Assembly: GCA_963761755.1 (NCBI GenBank)
Contig: CAVXIC010000028.1
Coordinates: 78,781-142,780 of the forward strand
Reading direction: 5' to 3'
DNA: 64,000 nt
From: CAJXVA01 sp963761755
Lineage (GTDB): Bacteria > Myxococcota_A > Polyangia > Nannocystales > Nannocystaceae
The translations under genes and the position numbers were made by a program. The notes below the pieces were generated by a model, which ran no database searches, had not been told where the DNA came from, and saw only the letters and a list, made by a program, of their open reading frames with translations. Of this stretch, positions 50,599-58,855 are shown one piece after another; position 1 is the stretch's first letter; each line of letters starts with the position of its first letter.

Positions 50599-51759
50599 TC
50601 AACCGTCGTCCTCGCGGGGCTTCTCCATCGAGATGCCCTGCGAGGCGGCACGGCGCTGCTCGGCAGCGCGCTTCGACGCATACAGTCGTTCGCCGCGCTC
50701 GGTGACGCGGCCCACCGGGATCAGCGACGCGTCGCGCTGGGGTCGCGAGGCTCCGGCGGGTCGCTCCGCTCGGGTGAACCGCCTCTTCCACTGGGAGAAG
50801 GAGAGCGGCTCCTGGCTCGGGTCGGTGCCATCGCCGAGCACGTGCTCGACGATCGGCTGCAAGGGCACGAAGACCGGGTGGAGCTCGGCGGGGTCGTACC
50901 CGTCGCCACGGTCGAAGAGCCCGCCGCAGATGGACCGCAGGGTGCACGCATCGCAGGCCTTGGTGTAGACGTGGCCCCACTCGGTCTGCCGTACGGTCTG
51001 CTTGTCGTCGAGGAAGTGGACGATGCGTTCCTCCTCTTTGACGATCTTTCGGGTCTCCGTGCTCGCCCACGCGAAGTCGGTCATGTAGCAGAGCGGAACC
51101 TTCTCGACGCGGAAGGTTCGACCTCCACGGTGCAGAAATCGCATGGCCCGGTGGAGCGACAGCTCGAAGTCGGCCAAGCGCGGCGTGAAGGTGGCTTGAT
51201 TCACCTCGGCTCGGCCCATCGACGGGTCGAGGTTGTTCCAGACGAAGTGGCGGATCTGCGGGTGTCGATGGGTCAGCACGCGGACGTTCTCGTCGAGATG
51301 TCCGGCGTTGAGCTTGTTGATCACGCAGTTGACGTTGACCTCGATCCCGTACTTGGCCGCGTTGTCGAGGGCTGCGTAGGCCGCGGGGAGCGTGCCTGCG
51401 GTCCCGCGCAGCTGGGCTTCCACGTCGGGCCGGACCGAGTAGATCGACACGTGCGCGAGCTGGACTCCGGCATCGGCCAGCGCTTTGGCGAAGTCCGGCT
51501 GGGCGAGGCGAGATCCGTTGGTGATCAGGCGAACGTGCAGCCCCGACGCACTGGCGTACTCGGCGATGCGGGGCAGGTCGGGGTGGAGCGTGGGTTCGCC
51601 CCCGGTGAGGATGATGCCGAAGTAGTCTCGCGCGACGAAGTCGTCGACCAGCACCCGCATGCTGTCGAAGTCATGGGTGTAGGGGGTGGTCGGGTTCGAG
51701 CAGAAGCCGCACAGATGGTTGCAGTGCCGCACGACCTGCAGGTAGCCGATGTTGGCCAA
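50599..51759 (-). CDS. Radical SAM protein
   Basis: 386-aa enzyme starting at TTG 51759. The cluster motif is very near the N-terminus: C13-NHL-C17-GF-C20, followed by ILTGGEPTLHPDLP, ITNGSRLAQPD, HVSIYS and NCVINKLNAGH. A second Cys group (CDACTLRSICGGLF, near 280) suggests one auxiliary cluster. A basic tail of about 65 residues is added. It is divergent from the ferritin-like gene, with a 184-base spacer. The substrate is not known; the family pattern resembles peptide maturases (HxsC-like). Confidence 0.83.
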   Translation of the reverse strand: MANIGYLQVVRHCNHLCGFCSNPTTPYTHDFDSMRVLVDDFVARDYFGIILTGGEPTLHPDLPRIAEYASASGLHVRLITNGSRLAQPDFAKALADAGVQLAHVSIYSVRPDVEAQLRGTAGTLPAAYAALDNAAKYGIEVNVNCVINKLNAGHLDENVRVLTHRHPQIRHFVWNNLDPSMGRAEVNQATFTPRLADFELSLHRAMRFLHRGGRTFRVEKVPLCYMTDFAWASTETRKIVKEEERIVHFLDDKQTVRQTEWGHVYTKACDACTLRSICGGLFDRGDGYDPAELHPVFVPLQPIVEHVLGDGTDPSQEPLSFSQWKRRFTRAERPAGASRPQRDASLIPVGRVTERGERLYASKRAAEQRRAASQGISMEKPREDDG

Positions 51760-51866
51760 GGCTCGCCCAGTCTAACGCGCTTCGGATCGGGGCACGCGCG
51801 TCGCGTCCCCCGACACGAATGTCGCGGTTGAGGGCCACCCACACCGAGACCTTTGACGCACGGAGT

Positions 51867-51882
51867 TGGCACGGCAGTTGTA
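51867..51882 (+). promoter_or_regulatory. Sigma-54-like -24/-12 sequence
   Basis: TGGCACGGCAGTTGTA: a perfect -24 TGGCAC with the correct spacing to a TTG at -12, followed by TA rather than CA/CT. It lies about 60 bases before ATG 51944 of the ferritin-like gene. Confidence 0.35.
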
Positions 51883-51943
51883 TCCATCGCGCTCGGATTG
51901 TCTTGGATTGGCAAGGTCCCTCGAGCAGCGAGGCCTTGCGGAA

Positions 51944-52732
51944 ATGGCTTGGTGCATGGGTCGACTCTCGATGCTCATGGCGAAGCTGCTCGAACGGCAT
52001 GAGCAGGCTTCGGATGTTTGGACGTCTCCTTCAACTCCCCCTTCCGAGCTTCACGTTCGGACGCTCCGCGGTCGCGGGCACGCAGCCGTCGTGCCTTCGT
52101 CCCTGCGAGCGCGAGGTGATGACACCGTGGGCTGCTGGCTCGCGGAGGCCTCGCACGCCGAGAACGTCTCGTGTGCGGCGCTCCGTGCAGTCGCCGGGGA
52201 GCTCGAGAGTCACGATGCGCCCGAGGGGCTCTCGCGTCGGGCTCGCGAGGCGGCCGAGGCGGCGCTGGGGCATGGGGCGATGCTGGAGGCGATGGCGCTG
52301 CGTTGGGGCGTGCGACCGCTGCGGCCCAAGGTCGTGCCCATCGCCGCGCGATCCCTGGAGGCGCTGGCGGCCGAGAACGCGGCGCAGGGCTGCGTTCGCG
52401 TGACGTGGTCGGCGCTGGAAGCTCACTATCAGGCGCTGGCGGCCCGTGATCCCGTGATTCGCCGGGCGATGACTCGGATCGCGGCCGATGGCTCACGGCA
52501 CGCAGAGCTGTCGTGGACGGTCGACATGTGGGCAAGACGGCGCCTGCAGCGAGCGGCCCGGGAGCGGGTCGAACGAGCGAGGGTTCAGGCCGTCGCCGAT
52601 GTGCTGGAGGCGCTGCGCGCCCATCGAGATCGCGTTCTTTGCGTCGAGGCTGGCCTCCCGACCGGCAAGACGGCGCGAGGCTTGGTCGCGGCGCTTTCCG
52701 AGGCCCTGTGGTCGCGTCCGCTGCCGAGCTGA
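51944..52732 (+). CDS. Ferritin-like domain protein
   Basis: 262-aa helical protein. Conserved ferritin-like metal-binding groups: SHAENVSCAALRAVAGELES with LRARGDD before it, SRRAREAAEAALGHGAMLEA, then ALAAENAAQGCVRVTWSALE and RIAADGSRHAELSW in the second half, a double E/ExxH pattern. Such proteins bind di-iron and act in oxidase/oxygenase reactions or iron storage. Two starts are possible; ATG 51944 is used because a sigma-54-like site is at 51867, inside the longer TTG version. Divergent from the radical SAM gene. Confidence 0.7.
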   Translation: MAWCMGRLSMLMAKLLERHEQASDVWTSPSTPPSELHVRTLRGRGHAAVVPSSLRARGDDTVGCWLAEASHAENVSCAALRAVAGELESHDAPEGLSRRAREAAEAALGHGAMLEAMALRWGVRPLRPKVVPIAARSLEALAAENAAQGCVRVTWSALEAHYQALAARDPVIRRAMTRIAADGSRHAELSWTVDMWARRRLQRAARERVERARVQAVADVLEALRAHRDRVLCVEAGLPTGKTARGLVAALSEALWSRPLPS

Positions 52733-52734
52733 AG

Positions 52735-52740
52735 TATCGT
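52735..52740 (+). promoter_or_regulatory. -10-like box TATCGT, leaderless type
   Basis: AGTATCGTC ends 6 bases before GTG 52747. Confidence 0.45.
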
Positions 52741-52746
52741 CTCGAC

Positions 52747-53757
52747 GTGGATCGGACGCGGGGGAACCGGGGTGGGGCGTGGTTGATTGCCGGAGCGATG
52801 GTCGTTGCGACCGGTTGTCCCGCCGAGGACGGCGGGGTCGGCGAGACCGACGTCGCGGGGACCTCCGGTGGCGCGTCGACGGGCGAGCCGCGGCCGACGG
52901 GCGAGTCGACGGACCCCTCGATGGGCGACTCCACCGGCACGCCCACGACCGACGGCGCTGAAACCTCAGCCGACGACACGACCGGGAGCGACGAGACCGG
53001 AGAGACCTCGGGGGGTGGCGCCTGCGGTGAACCCCCGACGCGCATGATGTTCTTCGGGGACAGCCTGTTCGCGTGCTTTGGGCAAGTCGGTGAGAAGAAC
53101 GCCCCGAGCTGCAGCGCTCGGCTGGGGCATGAGTACCTCTCCGACAACTATGCGCCGGAGGTCACCTACGAAAACCTCGCCGTCAGCGGAGCGGTCACCG
53201 CAGACGTCATCAATCAGCAGATGCCCGGAGCGCCCGTGGGCATGCCCGGCCACACCCTCGTCGTCATTTGGGTCGGCGGCAACGACATCTCGGGCCTGCT
53301 CTTGTCGTCCGACGCCGAGGCGGAGGCCAGCTACCGCGACGACCTGGCGCCGCGCCTGGAGATGTACTGGGATCAGATGCTGGCCTGGGTCGACGACCCG
53401 GCCAACTTCCCCGACGGCGCGACGCTGGTGATCAACACCCAGTTCAACCCGTTCGACGACTGCAGCCAGAACCCCTACGCGTTCATGTCCCCGCTGAAGA
53501 CCGCGTTGCTCGCCGAGTACAACGACGTGCTTCGCGCCCGGGTCGCGGGGCGCGAAGACACGTACCTGTCCGATCAGTACCCCGTGTTCTTGGGCCACGG
53601 CCACCACTACGCCACCCAGGGGTGCCCCAACTACGAAGAGGGCAGCGCGTACTGGATGATCGGCGGGACCGATTTGGTGCACCCCAACGGCCTGGGTCAT
53701 GTGTCGATCGCCGGGACGCTCGACGGCGCGCTCGACGAGATCTACGCGTGCGACTGA
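52747..53757 (+). CDS. SGNH/GDSL hydrolase lipoprotein
   Basis: 336-aa lipoprotein, GTG start, signal AWLIAGAMVVATGC (Cys24), then a Gly/Ser/Thr/Asp linker of 75 residues. The hydrolase has block I MFFGDSLFACFG (nucleophile Ser), block III in VIWVGGNDISG and block V DLVHPNGLGH (Asp and His). SGNH enzymes remove acyl or acetyl groups from sugars, lipids or peptides. Its exact substrate cannot be told. The leaderless box TATCGT lies 6 bases before the start. Convergent with the VWA lipoprotein gene, 10 bases between stops. Confidence 0.85.
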   Translation: MDRTRGNRGGAWLIAGAMVVATGCPAEDGGVGETDVAGTSGGASTGEPRPTGESTDPSMGDSTGTPTTDGAETSADDTTGSDETGETSGGGACGEPPTRMMFFGDSLFACFGQVGEKNAPSCSARLGHEYLSDNYAPEVTYENLAVSGAVTADVINQQMPGAPVGMPGHTLVVIWVGGNDISGLLLSSDAEAEASYRDDLAPRLEMYWDQMLAWVDDPANFPDGATLVINTQFNPFDDCSQNPYAFMSPLKTALLAEYNDVLRARVAGREDTYLSDQYPVFLGHGHHYATQGCPNYEEGSAYWMIGGTDLVHPNGLGHVSIAGTLDGALDEIYACD

Positions 53758-53767
53758 CGGACGTCGG

Positions 53768-55036
53768 TCACTGTCCGAGCTGCGTGAGCATCTTCTGGAA
53801 GTACTTGCCGTAGCCGTAGTTGGCCGAGGCGAGGGCACTACTTCCACAGATCGAGAACAGTTGCACCCCCGTCTGGTCTCCCGCTTGCGTGAACTCGAGC
53901 AGGCGGACTGGCGGGACGGCGTCGAAGTCGGCGCTCGAGCAGCCCTCGCCGACACCAAACTTCGCCTGGAAGGAGTCGGGGTCGTTGGGGTTGGACCCCA
54001 GCGCGTACGGGATGTCTTGTGGGGTTGCGTAGGACTGAGGAACGCCGACCAAGCCGAACGTGTACACGCCTGCTCCCGCGACCTTGCTGGCGCGCACCGA
54101 ATCCAGCAGGTCGGTGTATCGCGAGAGCGGGTGGATGACCGCCTGGCCCGGCGCGGCGTCCGTCCCGGTGACCGTCTTGTCGCGGGGCACGCACGACGCG
54201 TACTCCGGCGTTCCGCTCCCCTCGCAGTGCACACCGGCGTTCCAGCAGACAGCCGACGTCGGTGATAGCTGTTCGCCTGGCAAGGACCAGAACACCTTGC
54301 CGCCTCCCTCTCCGAAAACCGAAGTCTCGAACGCTGGATTGTACGAACAGTCGACCTCGTCCGTGACGAAGACGACCACCAGGTGCGCGTCGGGTCGGAT
54401 GAATCCGCTCTCGTCGGTCCCCGGAGTCTCGCTCAATCCGACGGTCCGATACATCGACTCGAGGGGCTGCTCGAATCCGCAGCCGTTGATGCCCAGCGGC
54501 AGCGAGCACGCGATTGCATCTTCCATGGCGATGCCGTCGAGCGTATCGGGCGACAGCCAAGGGGGTGCACCGGGGGCCATCGGGAGCTCTTCGATCGCGC
54601 AGCGTTCAGCGCAGGCCGTCGCGAACGCGTCGACGTCGGTCCCCGAGAAGTAGAAGTCGTCTCGTCGCTGCAAACAGCTCGTCGGAAACAGAAGGTGTCC
54701 ATCGTCCGGGGGGCGAGTCAGGACGTCTCGGCACCAGTAGTTGCCGTTGTCGGTCGTCGTGACGCCGATGCGGTAGTCGAGTCCGCTCTGGGTGAGCGCC
54801 GATGTCAGCGCGGCCGCGCCCTCTTGAAGCTGCTGTTGCGCGGTGCCCATCGAACCGGAGTTGTCGATGATGAACAGGATGTCGACGGCCTCGACGGCTG
54901 GGACAGGCCCCGTGTCGCCCCCGCTCTCCGTCCCGCCTTCCGTTTCGCCGGGCAGGTCGCCGAGATCGATGTTGGGGTCGCAGCCGAGGGCGGCTGAAGT
55001 GGACAGGATGAGCAGGGCGGTCAGGTGGTGTTTCAC
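53768..55036 (-). CDS. VWA-domain lipoprotein
   Basis: 422-aa lipoprotein, GTG start, lipobox SAALGC (Cys19). A von Willebrand A domain fills the rest. The MIDAS is D58-N-S-G-S in FIIDNSGSMGTAQQQL; a later strand is HLVVVFVTDEVDCSYNPAFE with the VTDE acidic residue. Cys pairs (CLQRRDDFYF, CAERCAIEEL) suggest disulfides. Likely a surface or periplasmic adhesion/interaction protein that binds metal. It stands alone, upstream of the anti-sigma/sigma pair and on the same strand. Confidence 0.85.
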   Translation of the reverse strand: MKHHLTALLILSTSAALGCDPNIDLGDLPGETEGGTESGGDTGPVPAVEAVDILFIIDNSGSMGTAQQQLQEGAAALTSALTQSGLDYRIGVTTTDNGNYWCRDVLTRPPDDGHLLFPTSCLQRRDDFYFSGTDVDAFATACAERCAIEELPMAPGAPPWLSPDTLDGIAMEDAIACSLPLGINGCGFEQPLESMYRTVGLSETPGTDESGFIRPDAHLVVVFVTDEVDCSYNPAFETSVFGEGGGKVFWSLPGEQLSPTSAVCWNAGVHCEGSGTPEYASCVPRDKTVTGTDAAPGQAVIHPLSRYTDLLDSVRASKVAGAGVYTFGLVGVPQSYATPQDIPYALGSNPNDPDSFQAKFGVGEGCSSADFDAVPPVRLLEFTQAGDQTGVQLFSICGSSALASANYGYGKYFQKMLTQLGQ

Positions 55037-55128
55037 GATGGGCGTCTCCAGGGTGTGCGCGCAACGAAACGACGCGCAGGGCTCGAGGTACGAACGGTTC
55101 CTCTCCGAAGAGAGGAGGTACGGATGGG

Positions 55129-55938
55129 TTACTCGCAGGCCGCTTCGATGCGCGTTCGGTGCATCGACTTGGGCCAGCGTTCGAGGAAGGTGGTCGCCGC
55201 CGCGGACCCGAGCGGCTCGCCGGACTTGCACGACGCCAGTACCCGGAGCGCTTCTCGGTCTTCGACGAAGGCGCCGTCCGGATAGAGCTTCGCGTGTTCT
55301 CGGGTCAGGCTCGAGACGCGAGCATGGGCACCCATCCGCAGCGCCGTCTGGGCGCGCCGGATCAGCGCGAGCTCCGCTTGAATCGAGGGGTTGGGCGCCG
55401 GGGCGGTCGCAGGCGCGGGCCTGTGCTTGGCAGCAGCCGTCGCAGGCGCAGGCCCAGGAACGATGGGTGCCGGCTCGGGATCTGGCTCGAGTTTTGGCTC
55501 GGGATCTGGCTCGGGATCTGGCCCGGGATCTGGCTCGGGATCTGGCTCGGGATCTGGCTCGGGGTCTGGCTCGGGTTTCGCCACGGGCCCGGCGACTGGC
55601 GGAGACGAAGGCAACGCGGCCGCTGGAGGCGTCCCCTCGATCGGGCTCAGCGCAGGCTCGATCGCGGCCGGCTCTTCGAGATCGGTGGCCAGTTGGCTGG
55701 CGCCGACCAGGCCTGCGGTCCCCAGCGCCGCAGCGAGCAGGACCTTGCCGGTCGCCGTCCAGAGGGCACCACCGAACTTGGAGAGGGCCGTCGTCTTGGC
55801 CGCGGTCAGTGCCGCCCCGGCGGGCGGCGCGACCGACACGAAGCTGTGCTCGATGGACCGCCAAACATCGGCCGTCTGGGCGGTCGTCGCTTCGGCTGGG
55901 GCAGACCGTTCGGCTGCAATCATGTCGTCGAGGTTCAT
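55129..55938 (-). CDS. Anti-sigma-like membrane protein with PDPE repeats
   Basis: 269-aa protein. Residues 1-60 are cytoplasmic (DDMIAAERSAPAEATTAQTA; WRSIEHSFVSV), one hydrophobic helix is at 62-82 (VLLAAALGTAGLVGAS), and the periplasmic part starts with about 60 residues of Pro-Asp/Pro-Glu repeats (PEPDPEPDPEPDPEPDP) coded by 12-base repeats near 55490-55585. The end is a TPR-like helical pair (QTALRMGAHARVSSLTREHA; DREALRVLASCKSGE). Its start overlaps the sigma stop by ATGA, a typical anti-sigma arrangement. The role is by position. Confidence 0.65.
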   Translation of the reverse strand: MNLDDMIAAERSAPAEATTAQTADVWRSIEHSFVSVAPPAGAALTAAKTTALSKFGGALWTATGKVLLAAALGTAGLVGASQLATDLEEPAAIEPALSPIEGTPPAAALPSSPPVAGPVAKPEPDPEPDPEPDPEPDPGPDPEPDPEPKLEPDPEPAPIVPGPAPATAAAKHRPAPATAPAPNPSIQAELALIRRAQTALRMGAHARVSSLTREHAKLYPDGAFVEDREALRVLASCKSGEPLGSAAATTFLERWPKSMHRTRIEAACE

Positions 55939-56558
55939 CGCGCGTCTCCTTGCTCTCTGCGCTCACGGGCGCTGTGCCGCTTGACCGCGCGCTCGAGTTC
56001 GACCCGCGCGAGCCGAAGACGCGAGTAGACGGTGGCGGGCTTGATCTCCAGGACGGATGCGATCTCGGGCGCGGTCATTTCCTCGAGCTCGGCCATGATG
56101 AAGACGGCGCGCTTGTCCTCGTCGAGGTGTTGGAGCAGGTCGCGAAGCGTCCGCGCGGCGTCGACCCGCTCATGCGGCTGTGGCTGCGTGTCGGCGAGGG
56201 TCAGCTGGTATTGCTCGCGCCGGTTCTGCTCTCTCGCGTAGTCGCGACGCCTGGAACGCGCGACCCGAAGGCAGATCGCGAACAGCCAGGTCTTGATCGA
56301 GGCGCGGGCTTCGAACTCGGGAAGCCGCCGCGCGACGACCATGAAGACGTCGTGCGTCGCGTCGGAGAGCGCGAGGTCGACCACGCCGAGGCGAGCCAGA
56401 GACCGCCAGACGAAGCCCTGGTGGTCGCGATAGACTGCCTCGAGCATGTCCTTGGCCTGCGCCCGTCCTTGGGCCCGGCTGGGCTCGGACGCGGTCGGTG
56501 CGACCGCTGCGGCGAGGGCTTCCACGCCCCGTCCGTTCCGCGCCGCCGACGAATCCAT
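55935..56558 (-). CDS. ECF-type RNA polymerase sigma factor
   Basis: 207-aa sigma factor. Region 2 at 40-95 (VYRDHQGFVWRSLARLGVVD; HDVFMVVARRLPEFEARASI, KTWLFAICLRVA) and region 4 at 135-190 (LLQHLDEDKRAVFIMAELEE, MTAPEIASVLEIKPATVYSR, LRLARVELERAV). Start ATG 56558 is preferred to the TTG at 56594. It is coupled to the anti-sigma-like gene through ATGA. Together with the upstream outer-membrane gene 43 bases away it forms a minus-strand unit. Confidence 0.88.
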   Translation of the reverse strand: MDSSAARNGRGVEALAAAVAPTASEPSRAQGRAQAKDMLEAVYRDHQGFVWRSLARLGVVDLALSDATHDVFMVVARRLPEFEARASIKTWLFAICLRVARSRRRDYAREQNRREQYQLTLADTQPQPHERVDAARTLRDLLQHLDEDKRAVFIMAELEEMTAPEIASVLEIKPATVYSRLRLARVELERAVKRHSARERREQGDAR

Positions 56559-56601
56559 CACCCGATCTTCGCGCGGCGGGACAATTTTCGCCAAAGGCCG
56601 C

Positions 56602-57669
56602 TCAGCGGGCCGTTCCGAAGCGAATCTCGACCCCCGCGAAGGCGTGAACGCCGACGGGGAGGATGCGGGCGACGGTGCCCGCGCCCCCGATCGCGTAGGT
56701 CGGGCGCGTGAGCGGGACGATGGCCTCCACCCCCGCCCACAGCCCGGTGCGCGGGAGGAAGCGCCAGGTCAGGTGCGGTCCGCCACGAAGCGCGAACCAG
56801 GTCTGGGCGCGGGGACGGGCGTCGTCGAGGCCCCGTGTGGAGGACCAGGTCTGTCCCAGCTCGGCGGCGGCGCACGGCTCGAGCGTGGCCATCGCTCCCA
56901 GCGGAATGCGCCAGCATCCGCCTGCGGCGAGGCCCCACTGGGTGAAGCGGATCTCCGCGGTGTCGACCGCGACGACGCGACGCGGGGCCACGACCGCCTC
57001 GAGCGAGACGCGGGCACGAGGCAAGAGCAGCCCGCCCCGCAGCTGCACGATGCCCAGCGCCCGATCGAGTGAGCCGTAGCGAAGGCCCCCTGCGATCCCG
57101 AGGTGACCGCCCAGGGCCAGTGGCTCCTCGGCAAGGGACTCCGCGGGGATGAGATCGCGCTCTGGCTCTGGCTCTGGCTCTGGCACTGGCTCTGGCGCTG
57201 GCTCTGGCGCTGGCGCTGGCTCTGGCTCTGGCTCTGGCGCTGGCACATGGGGGTCCTCGGCCTCCGCGCGCGGGTCGGCAGGCGGCCCGGAGGCGGCGGG
57301 ATCGAGCGCGATGGCGACGACCAACGCCGCCGCGGCGCCGGCTTGCTCGCAGGTGTCGACCTCGGGAAGCGTTCGACTGGAGCTCGCATCCAGATCGATG
57401 CGCGCGCCCCATCCCCGGTCCGTCTGGGAGAGAACGACCACGAAGGCCGCGTCGGTTTCGATCTCGTCCAGGGACGCGCCGAGGTTGGCCTCGATCATCG
57501 CCCGACCCTGTTCCGCGGTCGGGCACGGCGCGGGCGCATCCCACGTCACGACGGGACTCGCGGCGGACGTGAGGGCCCACAGCACCTCAGCGATGGTCCA
57601 TGCGACCAGCAATCGGCGGAACGATACCGCGACCGCCGCGCGGCTGGGTTCTGCTACGTTGCCCCGCAT
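56602..57669 (-). CDS. Outer-membrane protein with Pro/Glu spacer
   Basis: 355-aa protein, ATG 57669. Signal peptide SFRRLLVAWTIAEVLWALTS. A periplasmic N-terminal domain (AMIEANLGASLDEIETDAAF; VVVLSQTDRGWGARIDLD) is followed by a 40-residue spacer of Pro-Glu repeats and a C-terminal beta-strand region (SLEAVVAPRRVVAVDTAEIR; VGVHAFAGVEIRFGTAR). The pattern is of an outer-membrane barrel linked to the cell wall. It is upstream of the sigma gene on the same strand, so may be the first gene of that unit. Its start codon overlaps that of a plus-strand gene (CATG). Confidence 0.7.
   Translation of the reverse strand: MRGNVAEPSRAAVAVSFRRLLVAWTIAEVLWALTSAASPVVTWDAPAPCPTAEQGRAMIEANLGASLDEIETDAAFVVVLSQTDRGWGARIDLDASSSRTLPEVDTCEQAGAAAALVVAIALDPAASGPPADPRAEAEDPHVPAPEPEPEPAPAPEPAPEPVPEPEPEPERDLIPAESLAEEPLALGGHLGIAGGLRYGSLDRALGIVQLRGGLLLPRARVSLEAVVAPRRVVAVDTAEIRFTQWGLAAGGCWRIPLGAMATLEPCAAAELGQTWSSTRGLDDARPRAQTWFALRGGPHLTWRFLPRTGLWAGVEAIVPLTRPTYAIGGAGTVARILPVGVHAFAGVEIRFGTAR
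57655..57660 (+). promoter_or_regulatory. -10-like box TACGTT, leaderless type
   Basis: GCTACGTTGC ends 7 bases before ATG 57668. Confidence 0.4.
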
Positions 57670-58009
57670 GAGTGCGTCTGGCTTCAGTGTCGGCAAGTTC
57701 CTGGGCCTCACGGCGGCGCTCGCGGTTGGCGCGGGCGTGGGGGCGGGTACGTACTACGGCGTGCGAGCAGCTTCGTCGGGTGCCGACGATTCGGACGCAG
57801 ACGCCAAGCCGAGCGAGCCCGCCGAGCCGGCCGAGGTCGAACCCAAGCTCGACATTCCCCCTGAGCCCAAGCGCGACATCCCGCCCGTGGACGAGCCCTC
57901 CGACCCCAACAACCTACGGCTGGATGTCCCCGAGCCATGGGGCGCCGACGTCAAGGGCGGAGGCGGAGGCGGTGGAGGCGGAGGCGGCGTGACGCAGGAG
58001 ACGCTTTAG
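57668..58009 (+). CDS. Small membrane-anchored protein with Pro/Glu spacer
   Basis: 113-aa protein starting at ATG 57668. A single hydrophobic helix (SVGKFLGLTAALAVGAGVGA, residues 7-26) anchors it, then comes an acidic Pro-rich spacer (PAEPAEVEPKLDIPPEPKRD, DIPPVDEPSDPNN) and a run of Gly near the C-terminus (GGGGGGGGGGG). No domain is recognised. A leaderless TACGTT box lies 7 bases upstream. The start overlaps the minus-strand gene at CATG. Its function is unknown. Confidence 0.6.
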   Translation: MSASGFSVGKFLGLTAALAVGAGVGAGTYYGVRAASSGADDSDADAKPSEPAEPAEVEPKLDIPPEPKRDIPPVDEPSDPNNLRLDVPEPWGADVKGGGGGGGGGGGVTQETL

Positions 58010-58046
58010 CAGCCCGTGGTGAAACCCGAGCGCGCGCTGCGAGCAG

Positions 58047-58763
58047 CTAGCTGCGAGCGCTCGGGGTCGTCTTCATCGCCTCGACGCGGTCGAACCACGC
58101 GGAGAGCCGCTTGCGGCCCCGCACGCTCGCGAAGATCGGAAAGGGCTGGATGCAGGTCAGCGCGCCGTGCATCGCAACGTCGGCGACGCTGAGCGCATCG
58201 CCGCAGACGAAGGCCTGCGCACCCAACTCGGCTTCGAAGTGGTCGAGGTTCTCGTGCACCCAGCCGTGCGCGTCGGTTCGATCGTTGCGCTTGAGGATGC
58301 GCTTGGCAACGGCGTGCATGATGAGCGGGCCTCCGATCTTGACCATGACGCCCTCGGTCGCACCGAAGCGGCTGTGCTTGGCGATGATCTTGGACGCTTG
58401 GGCGGCCTCGCGCCATGTTCCGTACAAGACCGGCGGCAGCGATTCGATGAAGGTCTCGTCGACCCAAGACTCCAGCGCCTCGGCGCGTGCGCGGGCGGCG
58501 GAGTCCTCCGGGGTGAAGGAGACCGTGTCGGGATAGGCTTGATCGAGGAACGCGAGGATTCGGGTGGAATCCCAGACGACGTCGTCGCCGACTCGAAGCA
58601 CCGGAACCTTGCGGGGGGCATCGTCGGGCAGTGGAGGCAGCTCGACCTTGGACCGCGGGCTGACCTCGACCTCATCGAAGGCGATCCCCTTCAGCTGGAG
58701 CCCAGCCCGGACCTTGTTGCAGAAGGGGCAGAGCGCGAACTGGTAGAGGGTGGCGGCGAGCAT
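58047..58763 (-). CDS. Glutathione S-transferase-like protein with CPFC motif
   Basis: 238-aa GST-fold protein. Residues 1-80 are a glutaredoxin-like domain with C12-PF-C15 (TLYQFALCPFCNKVRAGLQL), the cis-Pro in RKVPVLRVGDDVV and the DSTRI loop. The rest is all-helical (EALESWVDETFIESLPPVLY; DHFEAELGAQAFVCGDALSV, ADVAMHGALTC). The layout is that of the mPGES2-like or Grx2-like GSTs. The start ATG 58763 places CPFC in the usual position. Likely a cytosolic thiol-transferase. A single gene, convergent with the small anchored protein. Confidence 0.85.
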   Translation of the reverse strand: MLAATLYQFALCPFCNKVRAGLQLKGIAFDEVEVSPRSKVELPPLPDDAPRKVPVLRVGDDVVWDSTRILAFLDQAYPDTVSFTPEDSAARARAEALESWVDETFIESLPPVLYGTWREAAQASKIIAKHSRFGATEGVMVKIGGPLIMHAVAKRILKRNDRTDAHGWVHENLDHFEAELGAQAFVCGDALSVADVAMHGALTCIQPFPIFASVRGRKRLSAWFDRVEAMKTTPSARS

Positions 58764-58843
58764 GACGTGGCCGCGCAGAGACTGACGTGGACGGTCCCCG
58801 CGCGCAACCGTCTCGCAGGTGGGCGCGCGACGTGCGGGCACGG

Positions 58844-58849
58844 TATCCT
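58844..58849 (+). promoter_or_regulatory. -10-like box TATCCT, leaderless type
   Basis: GGTATCCTTCG ends 6 bases before GTG 58856. Confidence 0.45.
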
Positions 58850-58855
58850 TCGTTC

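Noticed and set aside
53768..55966. Minus-strand frame of 732 codons as one VWA protein
   Set aside because: The lipoprotein signal begins at GTG 55036; upstream codons overlap the separate anti-sigma-like gene in another frame.
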